This document shows, piece by piece, positions 15,157-23,200 of a DNA stretch of 32,954 nt. Source of the stretch: Cytophagaceae bacterium SCN 52-12 (GTDB lineage Bacteria > Bacteroidota > Bacteroidia > Cytophagales > Spirosomataceae); assembly GCA_001724175.1 (NCBI GenBank), contig MEDT01000059.1:1-32954 (forward strand), in the 5' to 3' direction. Under the pieces are notes generated by a model that was not told the origin of the DNA, made no database searches, and saw only the letters and a program-made list of their open reading frames with translations. How positions within the stretch are numbered: position 1 is the first letter of the stretch; each line of letters starts with the position of its first letter. The translations under genes and the position numbers were made by a program.

Positions 15157-16785
15157 TCACCATCCCGGGTTTTGAGTCAGCTGCGGATTGAGCGTAATCT
15201 CCTGCAAAGGAATAGGATTGAGATAAAGCTTATCGTCCCATTTCCTGGCCGTATAGCCCGGGTACAGGACCCTGTTGGCGCCCGTTGCCGGGTCTACCGC
15301 CCCCTGGATCGTTTTTGGATTCTCAAGTACCTTGCCGGCTTTCCACCGTACCAAATCATCCCAGCGGTTGCCCTCAGCGCAGATCTCCAGGCGGCGTTCC
15401 CTCCTGATCTCGTTCAGAAGCGGCGATATCGCCATACCCCAGTCCGGCCAGTTCGGATCTGTAAACCCTACCGTCGTCTTCAGGTGCGGCATGCCTACCC
15501 TGTCGCGCAGTTGGTTTACCGTTTTATCCAGCACTTCCTGTGTACATTCGTTGAGCTCGGCTTTTACTTCGGCGTAGGAAACCAGGACTTTACCGTACCT
15601 GTAGACGAAGTCGTCGGTGGTCGAAGTGCTGGGAAGCCTGTCTCGTTCATAAGGGCTGTACCCCTTGATGATGTAGTAGCTCGTAGGACAGTAATTATTC
15701 TGGAACTCCGGCATGGTTTTGTAGTTGGTCGTCCCGTCGTCGAAAATACGGTAGGGGCGCTTCTCCTGGTAGATAGACTGCTCCATGCGGGGATCCCTGT
15801 TCACAAATTCGTCCGCAAATTTCTTATCCCCTTTATAGAGCGGGCTGATCGCAATCGGGAGGCCGTCGGTACACAAATAAGATTCGACAAAGTCCTTGCT
15901 GTAGCCGGTATACGGCTCGCCGAGCTGGCGCACATTGTTGTGCATACGCTTGTCGGTGATGTAGCGCTGTACAAAAATCCCTTCCGGGTTTCCTTTCAGC
16001 TCATACTGCACAAAAAGGTCGAAATAGTCTTTATCGGGCTTGCCGGTGGACCATACCGCAAAGCGGCCCGAGCTGATGATCGACTCATAGGCGGCAGCGG
16101 CTTTTTTGAGCAGCTCCTCGTGCCCGCCGCCCACGTTGTGGTACTTCCTGAATGTCCCCTCGTACAAGGCTATGTCTCCTTTCAGGTTAAGCGCGGCAAA
16201 TTTGGTAAGACGATCTTCAGCCGAGGTTTCGGGTAAATTTTCTATCGCAAAATCGAGGTCCGCCAGCATGTTGTTCACCACGGTCTCACGCGGGTCGCGG
16301 GGAGCGTTGAGCTCTTCCGACTCCGTATCCAGGCTCCTGGACAGCCAGGGGACTTCTCCGAACTTCTTCAGCTTATCGAAGTAATAGAAAGCCCGGAAAA
16401 ACCTCAGCTCTCCGTGGGCGAGCTTCAGCGTCGCGTCTTCGGGTACGCCTGCAATTCTCTCAAGCGCATAATTGACCCTCCTGATCTGCAGCCAGTCGGC
16501 CTTGCCCCAGCTGCCGCCGGAAGAAGGGACCGGGGTTTCGTTCCAGGTATAGGTATTCCGGCTGCTGGGCACCTGGTTGTCGCTGAAATTGTCCAGCGAG
16601 TACCACGCCAGGCGGGCATCAAACAACGTAGGATAAAACTGGCTGGCGTACATTTTAAAATCCGCCCCGGTCTTCCAGAAATTGGTATCGCTTATTTTGT
16701 CTTCCGGGAATTTCTCCAGGAAATCGTCATTACATGCCGTAAGCGAAAAGATGGATACTATCCCTGCCAAAAAGTATTTTTTCAT
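15157..16785 (-). CDS. SusD-family (RagB/SusD) surface lipoprotein, pair 1
   Basis: This 542-residue lipoprotein has a short signal peptide with lipobox LTAC (Cys18). Asn-Asp-Asp follows the cysteine, the type of acidic export signal that sends Bacteroidota lipoproteins to the cell surface. The N-terminal region (DFLEKFPEDKISDTNFW) and the helical TPR-like body with ALNLKGDIALY are typical of SusD. The C-terminus contains the conserved IRRERRLEICAEGNRWDDLVRW segment, recognisable at about residues 455-476. It binds substrate over the SusC1 pore, and its gene begins 21 bases after the SusC1 stop. The ligand cannot be predicted from sequence. Confidence 0.93.
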   Translation of the reverse strand: MKKYFLAGIVSIFSLTACNDDFLEKFPEDKISDTNFWKTGADFKMYASQFYPTLFDARLAWYSLDNFSDNQVPSSRNTYTWNETPVPSSGGSWGKADWLQIRRVNYALERIAGVPEDATLKLAHGELRFFRAFYYFDKLKKFGEVPWLSRSLDTESEELNAPRDPRETVVNNMLADLDFAIENLPETSAEDRLTKFAALNLKGDIALYEGTFRKYHNVGGGHEELLKKAAAAYESIISSGRFAVWSTGKPDKDYFDLFVQYELKGNPEGIFVQRYITDKRMHNNVRQLGEPYTGYSKDFVESYLCTDGLPIAISPLYKGDKKFADEFVNRDPRMEQSIYQEKRPYRIFDDGTTNYKTMPEFQNNYCPTSYYIIKGYSPYERDRLPSTSTTDDFVYRYGKVLVSYAEVKAELNECTQEVLDKTVNQLRDRVGMPHLKTTVGFTDPNWPDWGMAISPLLNEIRRERRLEICAEGNRWDDLVRWKAGKVLENPKTIQGAVDPATGANRVLYPGYTARKWDDKLYLNPIPLQEITLNPQLTQNPGW

Positions 16786-16806
16786 TTTCTTACTGTTTAA
16801 ATAGGG

Positions 16807-19800
16807 TTAGAAATTGATATTGGCGCCCAGGGAAAGCGACTTATACAGCGGGTAGGAGCTCGGCCCCGGCAGCTCCGGATCCGAGATCTTGATCATCTTG
16901 GTGGCGGTCCACAGGTTTGCCCCCGTGAAAAATACCTTGATGCGGTCCATCCCTATTTTCCGGCTGACATCTGCCGGAATGGTATATCCGAACGTCAGCT
17001 GCTTTAATCTCAGGTAGGCTGCGTTCTGCAAAAAGCGGCTCTGAACGGCCGTGATATCGCCGGCGCCGGAAATAATCGGCCTCGGGAAAAATGCATCCGG
17101 GTTTTCCGGCGACCAGTAGTCCATCGCCGCTTTCGAAATCCCGACCCATTCGTTGGAGTACTGCGTAAGGTAGTAAAGCGTCGACATGTTAAGGTCGCGC
17201 TTCGCCACGCCCTGGAAGAACAGGTCCAGGTCGAAACCCTTCCATTTCCAGTTGGTGCGGAAACCATAGCTGTATCTCGGTGTGTTGTTGCCGATAACGC
17301 TCATGTCTCCGGGATTGCTGAGCGTTTGCGCGCCGCGGGTTATTTTCCCGTCGCCGTCCAGGTCTACCATCCACAGGTCGCCGGCCTGGCGTTTCCTCCC
17401 GTTGATATTCGACTGGTCGAGCGCGAGGGCCTCTTCGTCGGTCTGGAACAGCCCGCCGGTGGTCAGCCCCCATATGCTTCCCAGGTTTTGTCCTACATAG
17501 TAGTCGGTAATCAGCCCTGAAGGGTTACTGAATTTGGTGATTTTAGCCGAATAGTCCGAAAGGATAACCGTCGCTTCGTAGCGTACCTCCCCGATCTTGT
17601 CGCGCCATTCGATATTGAGGTCGAAACCCGACGTTCTCATATCCGCCGCATTGGCCCGCGGCTCGGTAACAGCCAGGACTGCCGGAAGGGTCTGCGACTT
17701 TGTAAGCATGTCGCGGGTATCCCTGCGGTACACGTCGAAGGAAGCGGTCAGCTTGTTCGTAAAAAGCGACAGGTCAACACCGAAGTTCATCTGGGAAACC
17801 GTCTCCCATGTCAGCGTCGGGCTTACCAGCTCGGGTGAGTAAACCGACATCGGGCGCTCTCCGTTGACCAGGTAAGGAACCTCCTGCGCGCTCAGCGTCG
17901 CGATGTACGGGTAGAAGATCGGGTTGCCTGCGGCATCTACCAGAAGTTGGTTGCCCAGTGTTCCGTACGATGCCCTGAACTTTAAATCGCTCAGCCAGCT
18001 GCTCGTCGAAGACATAAAACCCTCTTTGGATACCCGCCATCCCAATGAAACGGAGGGGAAGAAGCCAAAGCGGCTCTTTTTCGGGAAACGGGATGTACCG
18101 TCATACCGGCCGTTAAACTCGAGCAGGTACTTGTCGTCGTAGCTGTAATTGAAACGGGTAAATGCACCCCTGATCGCAAACTCGTTCAGCCCGTCGGATG
18201 CGAACCTTTCGCCGGATGCCAGGCTCATGTAAGGGATATCGTTGATGATCAGGTTGCGGCGCTCTGCCTTGGTCCATGCATAGGATGCATTTTCCTGGTT
18301 AAAGCCCACCATCAGCTTTACATAATTCTTTCCGAACGTATTGCTGTAGTCCCCGTAAGCATTGAAAACGTAATAGTTATCGTCATAGTTAGTCCTGATC
18401 ACCCTGTTCGGATTAGATCCTCCGTAGTACCCCGACACATCGCCGTTCACGTTATAGAAGGGAATAAGCGCCAGGTAAGACATTTCGGCCGTAGACTTTG
18501 TATTGAACGAATAATCGACATTGAACGTGGTATTGCGGATGGGGGTCAGCGTGGCACTTCCCGTCAGCCATACGTCATTGACTTTCCGCGTACGTTCTCC
18601 CCCGTCTTTGATGAACTGGGCGGGATTGCCGATCGATCCCTCGTGCGTCCATTTCCCGTTGGGATCATACAGCGGCTGGGTGGAATAAACGTTGGTCTGG
18701 TAGATCGTCCCGGTTTCAGGGTATGAATTACGGAACTGATCGTCGTTGGGCGGATACCGCTTGTTGCTGTTATTGACCGATATCTTGGTCCCTACCTTCA
18801 GCCAGCTCAGCACTTCGTAGTTGAGATTGGTCATCAGGTTGTAGCGGTTGAATTTCTCCTTGAACAAGTCCCTGTTGGTGAGACCGCCCTGGTAGATGTA
18901 CGACAGCGAGCTGTAATAGTCAAATTTGCCCGACCCGCCCGAAACGCTGGCCGTATGCTGCTGCATGGGATACCGCTTGTTCATCAGGATATCCTCCCAG
19001 TTGGTGTTGGCCACCCCTGTCCACTCGTTGAGGTTAGAAGGGTGAATGATGGCCGACGGCTGGCTCGGATCGTTGTAATGGGCCATCATGGCATTCACCA
19101 TGATGTCGTCATAATACGGCCGGCCGTTTATCCGCATGTAAGCCTCGTTCATATAGCCGATCCGGTCTCTGGTATCGATAAACTCGATCCGGCTCGTCGG
19201 CTCATTGGAAGTAAGGATAGAGGAGACCGATACGCTGGGCCTGTCCTTTTTCTTACCACTTTTGGTAGTAACCAGGATCACCCCATAGGCAGCCCGGGCT
19301 CCGTAAATTGCCGCAGAGGCAGCATCTTTCAGTACCGTTACGCTCTCTATATCATTGGGACTGAGCAGGTTGATATCCATCGGGATCCCGTTTACCAGGA
19401 TCAGCGGCGAGCCGCCGTTTATGGAAGTATTCCCGCGGATATTGAAGGTAGCCCCCTGCCCGGGAGAGCCTGTGCCCGGAGAAATGTTAAGGTTGGATAC
19501 AGTTCCCTGCAATCCCTGTCCCAGGTTAGTGATCGGCCTGCTTTCCAGCACCTCCGAGCCTATCGTCGATACTGCGCCGGTGAGGTTGACCTTTTTCTGG
19601 GCGCCGTAACCTACCACGACCAGCTCTTCCAGCGATTTGTTGTCTACCTGCATGCTGATTTCCAGCGACGTCTGGGAGCCTACCGTTTTTTCCTGCGTAA
19701 AATATCCCACGAAAGAAAACACGAGCACCGCGCTGCCGTCGTCGACGGTAAGCTCAAAATTCCCGTTTTCATTGGTGGTCGTCCCTTTCTGGGAACCTTT

Positions 19801-20307
19801 CACCAGGATGCTCACGCCGGGAAGCCCCTGCCCGTTTTCATCCCGGACGATACCGCGGACTACCTGGTCGGCGGGGGGCGGCGTCACCTCGAAAGAAGAC
19901 TGCGGGATAGCTCCCTCCTCCTGCGCGCGGTTGATTAACGGTACAGGTATACGACTGACGATAATATGCTTGTCCGATACTTCATAAGAAAGGTGCAGCG
20001 GCATCAGCAGCCTGTTCAGGGCGACGGACAGGGGCTCCTTCTGCGCTTTAAACGTCACCTTCTGGGAAGGATTGACCAGGTTGGAACTGTATAGAAAATT
20101 GATGCCGGTCTGCTTCTCGAGTCTGGTAAAAACGGTTCTTATCTCTTCCTGCTTCACCGATATGGTCACCCGGCGATCAAGAAGATCCTGTGTTCTGGCT
20201 TCATGCGCCTGTACTGCACCCAGAAGAACAAAGGATAGGAACGATTGTAAAACAGTGATGCGCATAATTTTAACAGCTAGCCGGTAGCCACAAGATGGTT
20301 TTTCCAT
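16807..20307 (-). CDS. SusC-family TonB-dependent outer-membrane transporter with STN domain, pair 1
   Basis: This 1166-residue transporter has, in order: a signal sequence within residues 1-35; an STN signalling domain (about 65-117); a carboxypeptidase-regulatory-like beta domain (about 148-222) with GLPGVSILVKG; the SusC plug signature ELVVVGYGAQKKVNLTGAVS (228-247); and a long beta-barrel ending in phenylalanine. The STN domain implies that ligand binding is reported to a FecR anti-sigma factor, encoded just upstream. The annotated start is preferred over M15 because the paralogue SusC2 has the same extension (MxKPxxGYRLAV). It forms a TonB-driven pore capped by SusD1. Confidence 0.95.
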   Translation of the reverse strand: MEKPSCGYRLAVKIMRITVLQSFLSFVLLGAVQAHEARTQDLLDRRVTISVKQEEIRTVFTRLEKQTGINFLYSSNLVNPSQKVTFKAQKEPLSVALNRLLMPLHLSYEVSDKHIIVSRIPVPLINRAQEEGAIPQSSFEVTPPPADQVVRGIVRDENGQGLPGVSILVKGSQKGTTTNENGNFELTVDDGSAVLVFSFVGYFTQEKTVGSQTSLEISMQVDNKSLEELVVVGYGAQKKVNLTGAVSTIGSEVLESRPITNLGQGLQGTVSNLNISPGTGSPGQGATFNIRGNTSINGGSPLILVNGIPMDINLLSPNDIESVTVLKDAASAAIYGARAAYGVILVTTKSGKKKDRPSVSVSSILTSNEPTSRIEFIDTRDRIGYMNEAYMRINGRPYYDDIMVNAMMAHYNDPSQPSAIIHPSNLNEWTGVANTNWEDILMNKRYPMQQHTASVSGGSGKFDYYSSLSYIYQGGLTNRDLFKEKFNRYNLMTNLNYEVLSWLKVGTKISVNNSNKRYPPNDDQFRNSYPETGTIYQTNVYSTQPLYDPNGKWTHEGSIGNPAQFIKDGGERTRKVNDVWLTGSATLTPIRNTTFNVDYSFNTKSTAEMSYLALIPFYNVNGDVSGYYGGSNPNRVIRTNYDDNYYVFNAYGDYSNTFGKNYVKLMVGFNQENASYAWTKAERRNLIINDIPYMSLASGERFASDGLNEFAIRGAFTRFNYSYDDKYLLEFNGRYDGTSRFPKKSRFGFFPSVSLGWRVSKEGFMSSTSSWLSDLKFRASYGTLGNQLLVDAAGNPIFYPYIATLSAQEVPYLVNGERPMSVYSPELVSPTLTWETVSQMNFGVDLSLFTNKLTASFDVYRRDTRDMLTKSQTLPAVLAVTEPRANAADMRTSGFDLNIEWRDKIGEVRYEATVILSDYSAKITKFSNPSGLITDYYVGQNLGSIWGLTTGGLFQTDEEALALDQSNINGRKRQAGDLWMVDLDGDGKITRGAQTLSNPGDMSVIGNNTPRYSYGFRTNWKWKGFDLDLFFQGVAKRDLNMSTLYYLTQYSNEWVGISKAAMDYWSPENPDAFFPRPIISGAGDITAVQSRFLQNAAYLRLKQLTFGYTIPADVSRKIGMDRIKVFFTGANLWTATKMIKISDPELPGPSSYPLYKSLSLGANINF

Positions 20308-20350
20308 AAATTTAAATGGTTTGTTGGGTCCACAAAATTTGACAAACGAT

Positions 20351-20413
20351 CTCCGGCCCAGTGCCAGTGAGCCCGGAGAACTTTCAGATGCCGGCCGGGA
20401 AACCGGCCGGCAT
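20351..20413 (-). promoter_or_regulatory. Two adjacent hairpins between FecR and SusC1
   Basis: One hairpin has a perfect 11-bp stem (20388-20398 paired with 20403-20413) closed by a four-base loop. A second, weaker one pairs ctccgg at 20351-20356 with ccggag at 20373-20378. Both lie in the 189-base gap between the FecR stop and the SusC1 start. No U-run follows on the minus strand, so a simple intrinsic terminator is unlikely. RNA processing, attenuation or protection of the abundant SusC mRNA 5' end are possible roles. Confidence 0.6.
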
Positions 20414-20496
20414 TCTTAGAAAAGGAAGTTATTTTGATATCATAGTGTCAGGTTTTAGGTTCAGGAATAGATTTATTTCATATAGGAATAGCCGAT

Positions 20497-21573
20497 CTAA
20501 GTACAACCTTCTGAATCTATCACGATCTCGCCATCGACCACTTTATAGGTCGCTCCCAGGCCCTTACATATCAGTCTTATTTTCTCATACAGTGTTTCAT
20601 TGACGAAAGAAGCGGTGATCCTGCAGTCAGACAGCAGGTTATCGGGATAGCGGATCCTGATATCGTAAGCTTTTTCCAGCATATCGAAAATATCCGATAC
20701 GGGCTTATCGTCGAAGAAGTGCAAAAGCTGCTCATCCGGTATTTCCGGCTTTTCCAGCTTTTCGAGCGACAGCTGCATCTTATTCCGGTCCAGCACTATC
20801 CTTTCATCAGGATTGACAATCTCTCCTCCCTGTTCCGTTCCTTTCAGGCCGCTTATACCCGGCGCAAAAACGGTCACCCTTCCCGTCCTGACCACTACCT
20901 CGGCCTGCTCATCGTCGGGAAAGGCCCTGACGTTAAAGCTGGTGCCGAGGACCTTCGTGGTGAACCCGCTGGTATAAATATAGAACGGGGATTCCCGGTT
21001 GGGAACTACTTCGAAAAAAGCCTCCCCCGAAAGGTGTATCTCCCGTTTCCCGTTCGTCCCGAAATCGTGCAGGTCATAGCTGACCCGGCTGGCAGACGCC
21101 AGCAGCACGGTGCTCCCGTCGGGAAGGTCAACAGGAAACACGCTCTTCCTGTCGTTTACGATTTCTTCGAAACGCGATTTCTGAGCGACCTCCACGCCGG
21201 CCCCGGCGTCGCCTTCTGCGGCAGTATCCCGGTACATCCGCAATACGCTTCCCGCTATGAGAACCAATGTAGCCGCTACCCACCAATACCTCGAAACAAA
21301 CACCCGCCATGAGCGCAGCTGTCCTTCCTCCCTGCCTTCTATGTTTTCCTCTATCCTGTTCCACAACACCTGTTTCCTTTCATCTTCCAGCGTCTGCCCG
21401 GGAAACCGCTCTGATGCCAGCAGGATCAGCCTGGCTGCCGCCATGGCTTCCCGCCGCTCCCAGTTGGCCTGCTCATATTCTTTCCACTGTCTGTCTTCTC
21501 CACCCGTTTTCACCAGCCGGACAAAAACCGGATCGGATAAGAATTTTGCTATGTCGGGGTCCTGAAATTCCAT
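20497..21573 (-). CDS. FecR-family anti-sigma factor
   Basis: This 358-residue protein has a cytoplasmic sigma-binding N-terminal region rich in W, E and R, one transmembrane helix at about 96-112 and a periplasmic FecR domain. The FecR domain (about 142-240) has the typical LPDGSTVLL, GEAFFEV and VLGTSFNVRA motifs. A C-terminal domain (about 275-358) resembles the small STN-like module usual in Bacteroidota FecR proteins. It relays the state of an STN-containing SusC to the ECF sigma factor. It lies between the two SusCD pairs rather than next to the sigma gene, which is unusual. A decayed copy of its first codons is present near 26594-26634. Confidence 0.93.
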   Translation of the reverse strand: MEFQDPDIAKFLSDPVFVRLVKTGGEDRQWKEYEQANWERREAMAAARLILLASERFPGQTLEDERKQVLWNRIEENIEGREEGQLRSWRVFVSRYWWVAATLVLIAGSVLRMYRDTAAEGDAGAGVEVAQKSRFEEIVNDRKSVFPVDLPDGSTVLLASASRVSYDLHDFGTNGKREIHLSGEAFFEVVPNRESPFYIYTSGFTTKVLGTSFNVRAFPDDEQAEVVVRTGRVTVFAPGISGLKGTEQGGEIVNPDERIVLDRNKMQLSLEKLEKPEIPDEQLLHFFDDKPVSDIFDMLEKAYDIRIRYPDNLLSDCRITASFVNETLYEKIRLICKGLGATYKVVDGEIVIDSEGCT

Positions 21574-21665
21574 TTAAAATCAAAAAGTATGTTGTGGGCC
21601 TTCTTTGAAAGTACCAAAGAGGCTGCTGCCGGATTTAACTCATCATCTTTTATTTTTTTTTATAG
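21574..21665 (-). promoter_or_regulatory. FecR leader with conserved inverted repeat
   Basis: The leader of the FecR gene contains cttctttg (21600-21607), a 7-base spacer aaagtac and caaagagg (21615-21622), an inverted repeat with one mismatch. It is followed by the block ggatttaactca (21631-21642) and a T-rich tract. All of these elements recur in the same order and spacing at 26635-26719. Conservation over a duplicated and otherwise decayed segment suggests either a functional control site or simply shared descent. It begins right after the SusD2 gene. Confidence 0.55.
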
Positions 21666-21680
21666 AGATCAGGTTTCGTT

Positions 21681-23159
21681 CTAATATCCGTTATTCTGCT
21701 TCAGCCTGCCCTGGCTGTCATCGATTTCAGTTTGCGGTATCGGCAAAACCTCGTTGATCCCCTCCTTGAAATTCGCGCCTTTAACCGTATTGTACTTCCG
21801 GGCATAGGCTCTCAGCACCTCTCCTGCCCTCCCCTGCCTGACAAGGTCGAAGAAGCGATGATTTTCCATGCTGTACTCCACACGCTGCTCGTGGTAGATC
21901 GCCTGTCTTAATTCTTCTTTGCTACCGGCTGCGATATCGGGCAAAACCTGCTGGTTTCCCTGCCTTGCCCTGCGCCTCACCTCGTTGACGCTATTGACGG
22001 CCGCCGGGCCGTTACCGTTTTCATTGGCCGCTTCGGCATACCACAAAAGCAGCATTCCGTATCTCAGCTTTATTTCATTCCTGCCGGAATGGATCGGGTC
22101 GCCGGTCGGAGGAAAATCGGAAGCGACCAGATACGCTTTTTTGCTCATATAGCCCGTCTCGCTGTTCCCGATGTCCGCGATCTTTCCGTCAGGCATCAGG
22201 TCTCCCTGCTTATAGACGGTTTGCCATAACCGGGGATCGCCTTCTTCAAACTCATCTACCAGGTCCTGCGAAGGGTTGGCAAACCCGTATCCATACATCC
22301 CGGCGCTTCCCTGCCTGATGGAGGCCAGGTTCCTGGCAGTCAGGAACTGGGCGCTGTACAGATGATTTATTTCAAAAATATTCTCATCGCCGAATTCCCC
22401 CCCGATGGTAAAAAGGGATGCATAGTCACTGACGAGCCGGTACTCATTGGAATCGATCACCTTTTTGAACCAAATCTCGGCATTGGCGAAGTCCCCCATA
22501 TAAAGAAACACCTTCCCCAGGTAAGCCTGCGCAGCGCCTTTCGTGATGCGGCCGTTTTCTGCCGCGGGCATTGCGCTTTTCGCCGGCAGGACATCGGCTG
22601 CGGCGGACAGATCTTCCCGGATAAACTGGTAGACATCGGCCTTCGGATCCCGGGCTACCGTTTTTACATCTACCTGGGAGGTCTTGATAAGCGGCACGTC
22701 CCCGAAAAGAGTGACCAGGATGAAATAGTAATAAGCCCTTAAAAACCTGGCCTCGGCCAGTATCCTGCTTTTCTTTGATTCGTCCATTTCGATACCGGGT
22801 ACGTTTTCCAGCACGAGATGCGAACGGAACACGCCGAGGTAGCTGTTCCTCCAGACCTGCAGCGCAACGGTATTGGTCGACGCTATGGTAAAGTTTGCTA
22901 TGTCGTTGAAGTAGCTGCCGTCGCTCGGTCCTTCACCGCCCTTTAACGCATTGTCGGTAACGATATCGTATATAGAATAGCCGTCGTAGCCGGGATAATT
23001 ATACAGAGGGTTATAGGCGGCGGCGAGCGCCTTCATGGCGTCGGCTTCGGTCCTGTAGCCCGATGCCACCGAAAGAGTCGCCAGCGGATCTTTATTTAGA
23101 AGGTCGTCACACCCCAGCAGGAAAAAACCCGCAACCAGTAGTATGAAATGCTTTTTCAT
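21681..23159 (-). CDS. SusD-family (RagB/SusD) surface lipoprotein, pair 2
   Basis: This 492-residue lipoprotein has lipobox LLGC (Cys17), directly followed by two aspartates as expected for surface export. The N-terminal DLLNKDPLATLS, the TPR-like segment GAAQAYLGKVFLYMGDFANA and the C-terminal EQRVEYSMENHRFFDLVRQG followed by LPIPQTEID are typical of SusD proteins. It should cap the SusC2 pore and bind the incoming ligand. It starts 41 bases after the SusC2 stop. By eye it is only distantly similar to SusD1, so the two pairs may bind different ligands or different parts of one. Confidence 0.93.
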   Translation of the reverse strand: MKKHFILLVAGFFLLGCDDLLNKDPLATLSVASGYRTEADAMKALAAAYNPLYNYPGYDGYSIYDIVTDNALKGGEGPSDGSYFNDIANFTIASTNTVALQVWRNSYLGVFRSHLVLENVPGIEMDESKKSRILAEARFLRAYYYFILVTLFGDVPLIKTSQVDVKTVARDPKADVYQFIREDLSAAADVLPAKSAMPAAENGRITKGAAQAYLGKVFLYMGDFANAEIWFKKVIDSNEYRLVSDYASLFTIGGEFGDENIFEINHLYSAQFLTARNLASIRQGSAGMYGYGFANPSQDLVDEFEEGDPRLWQTVYKQGDLMPDGKIADIGNSETGYMSKKAYLVASDFPPTGDPIHSGRNEIKLRYGMLLLWYAEAANENGNGPAAVNSVNEVRRRARQGNQQVLPDIAAGSKEELRQAIYHEQRVEYSMENHRFFDLVRQGRAGEVLRAYARKYNTVKGANFKEGINEVLPIPQTEIDDSQGRLKQNNGY

Positions 23160-23200
23160 CCGAATTGAGTTTGTGGTTTGAACATCTTACCCGCCTGGTA

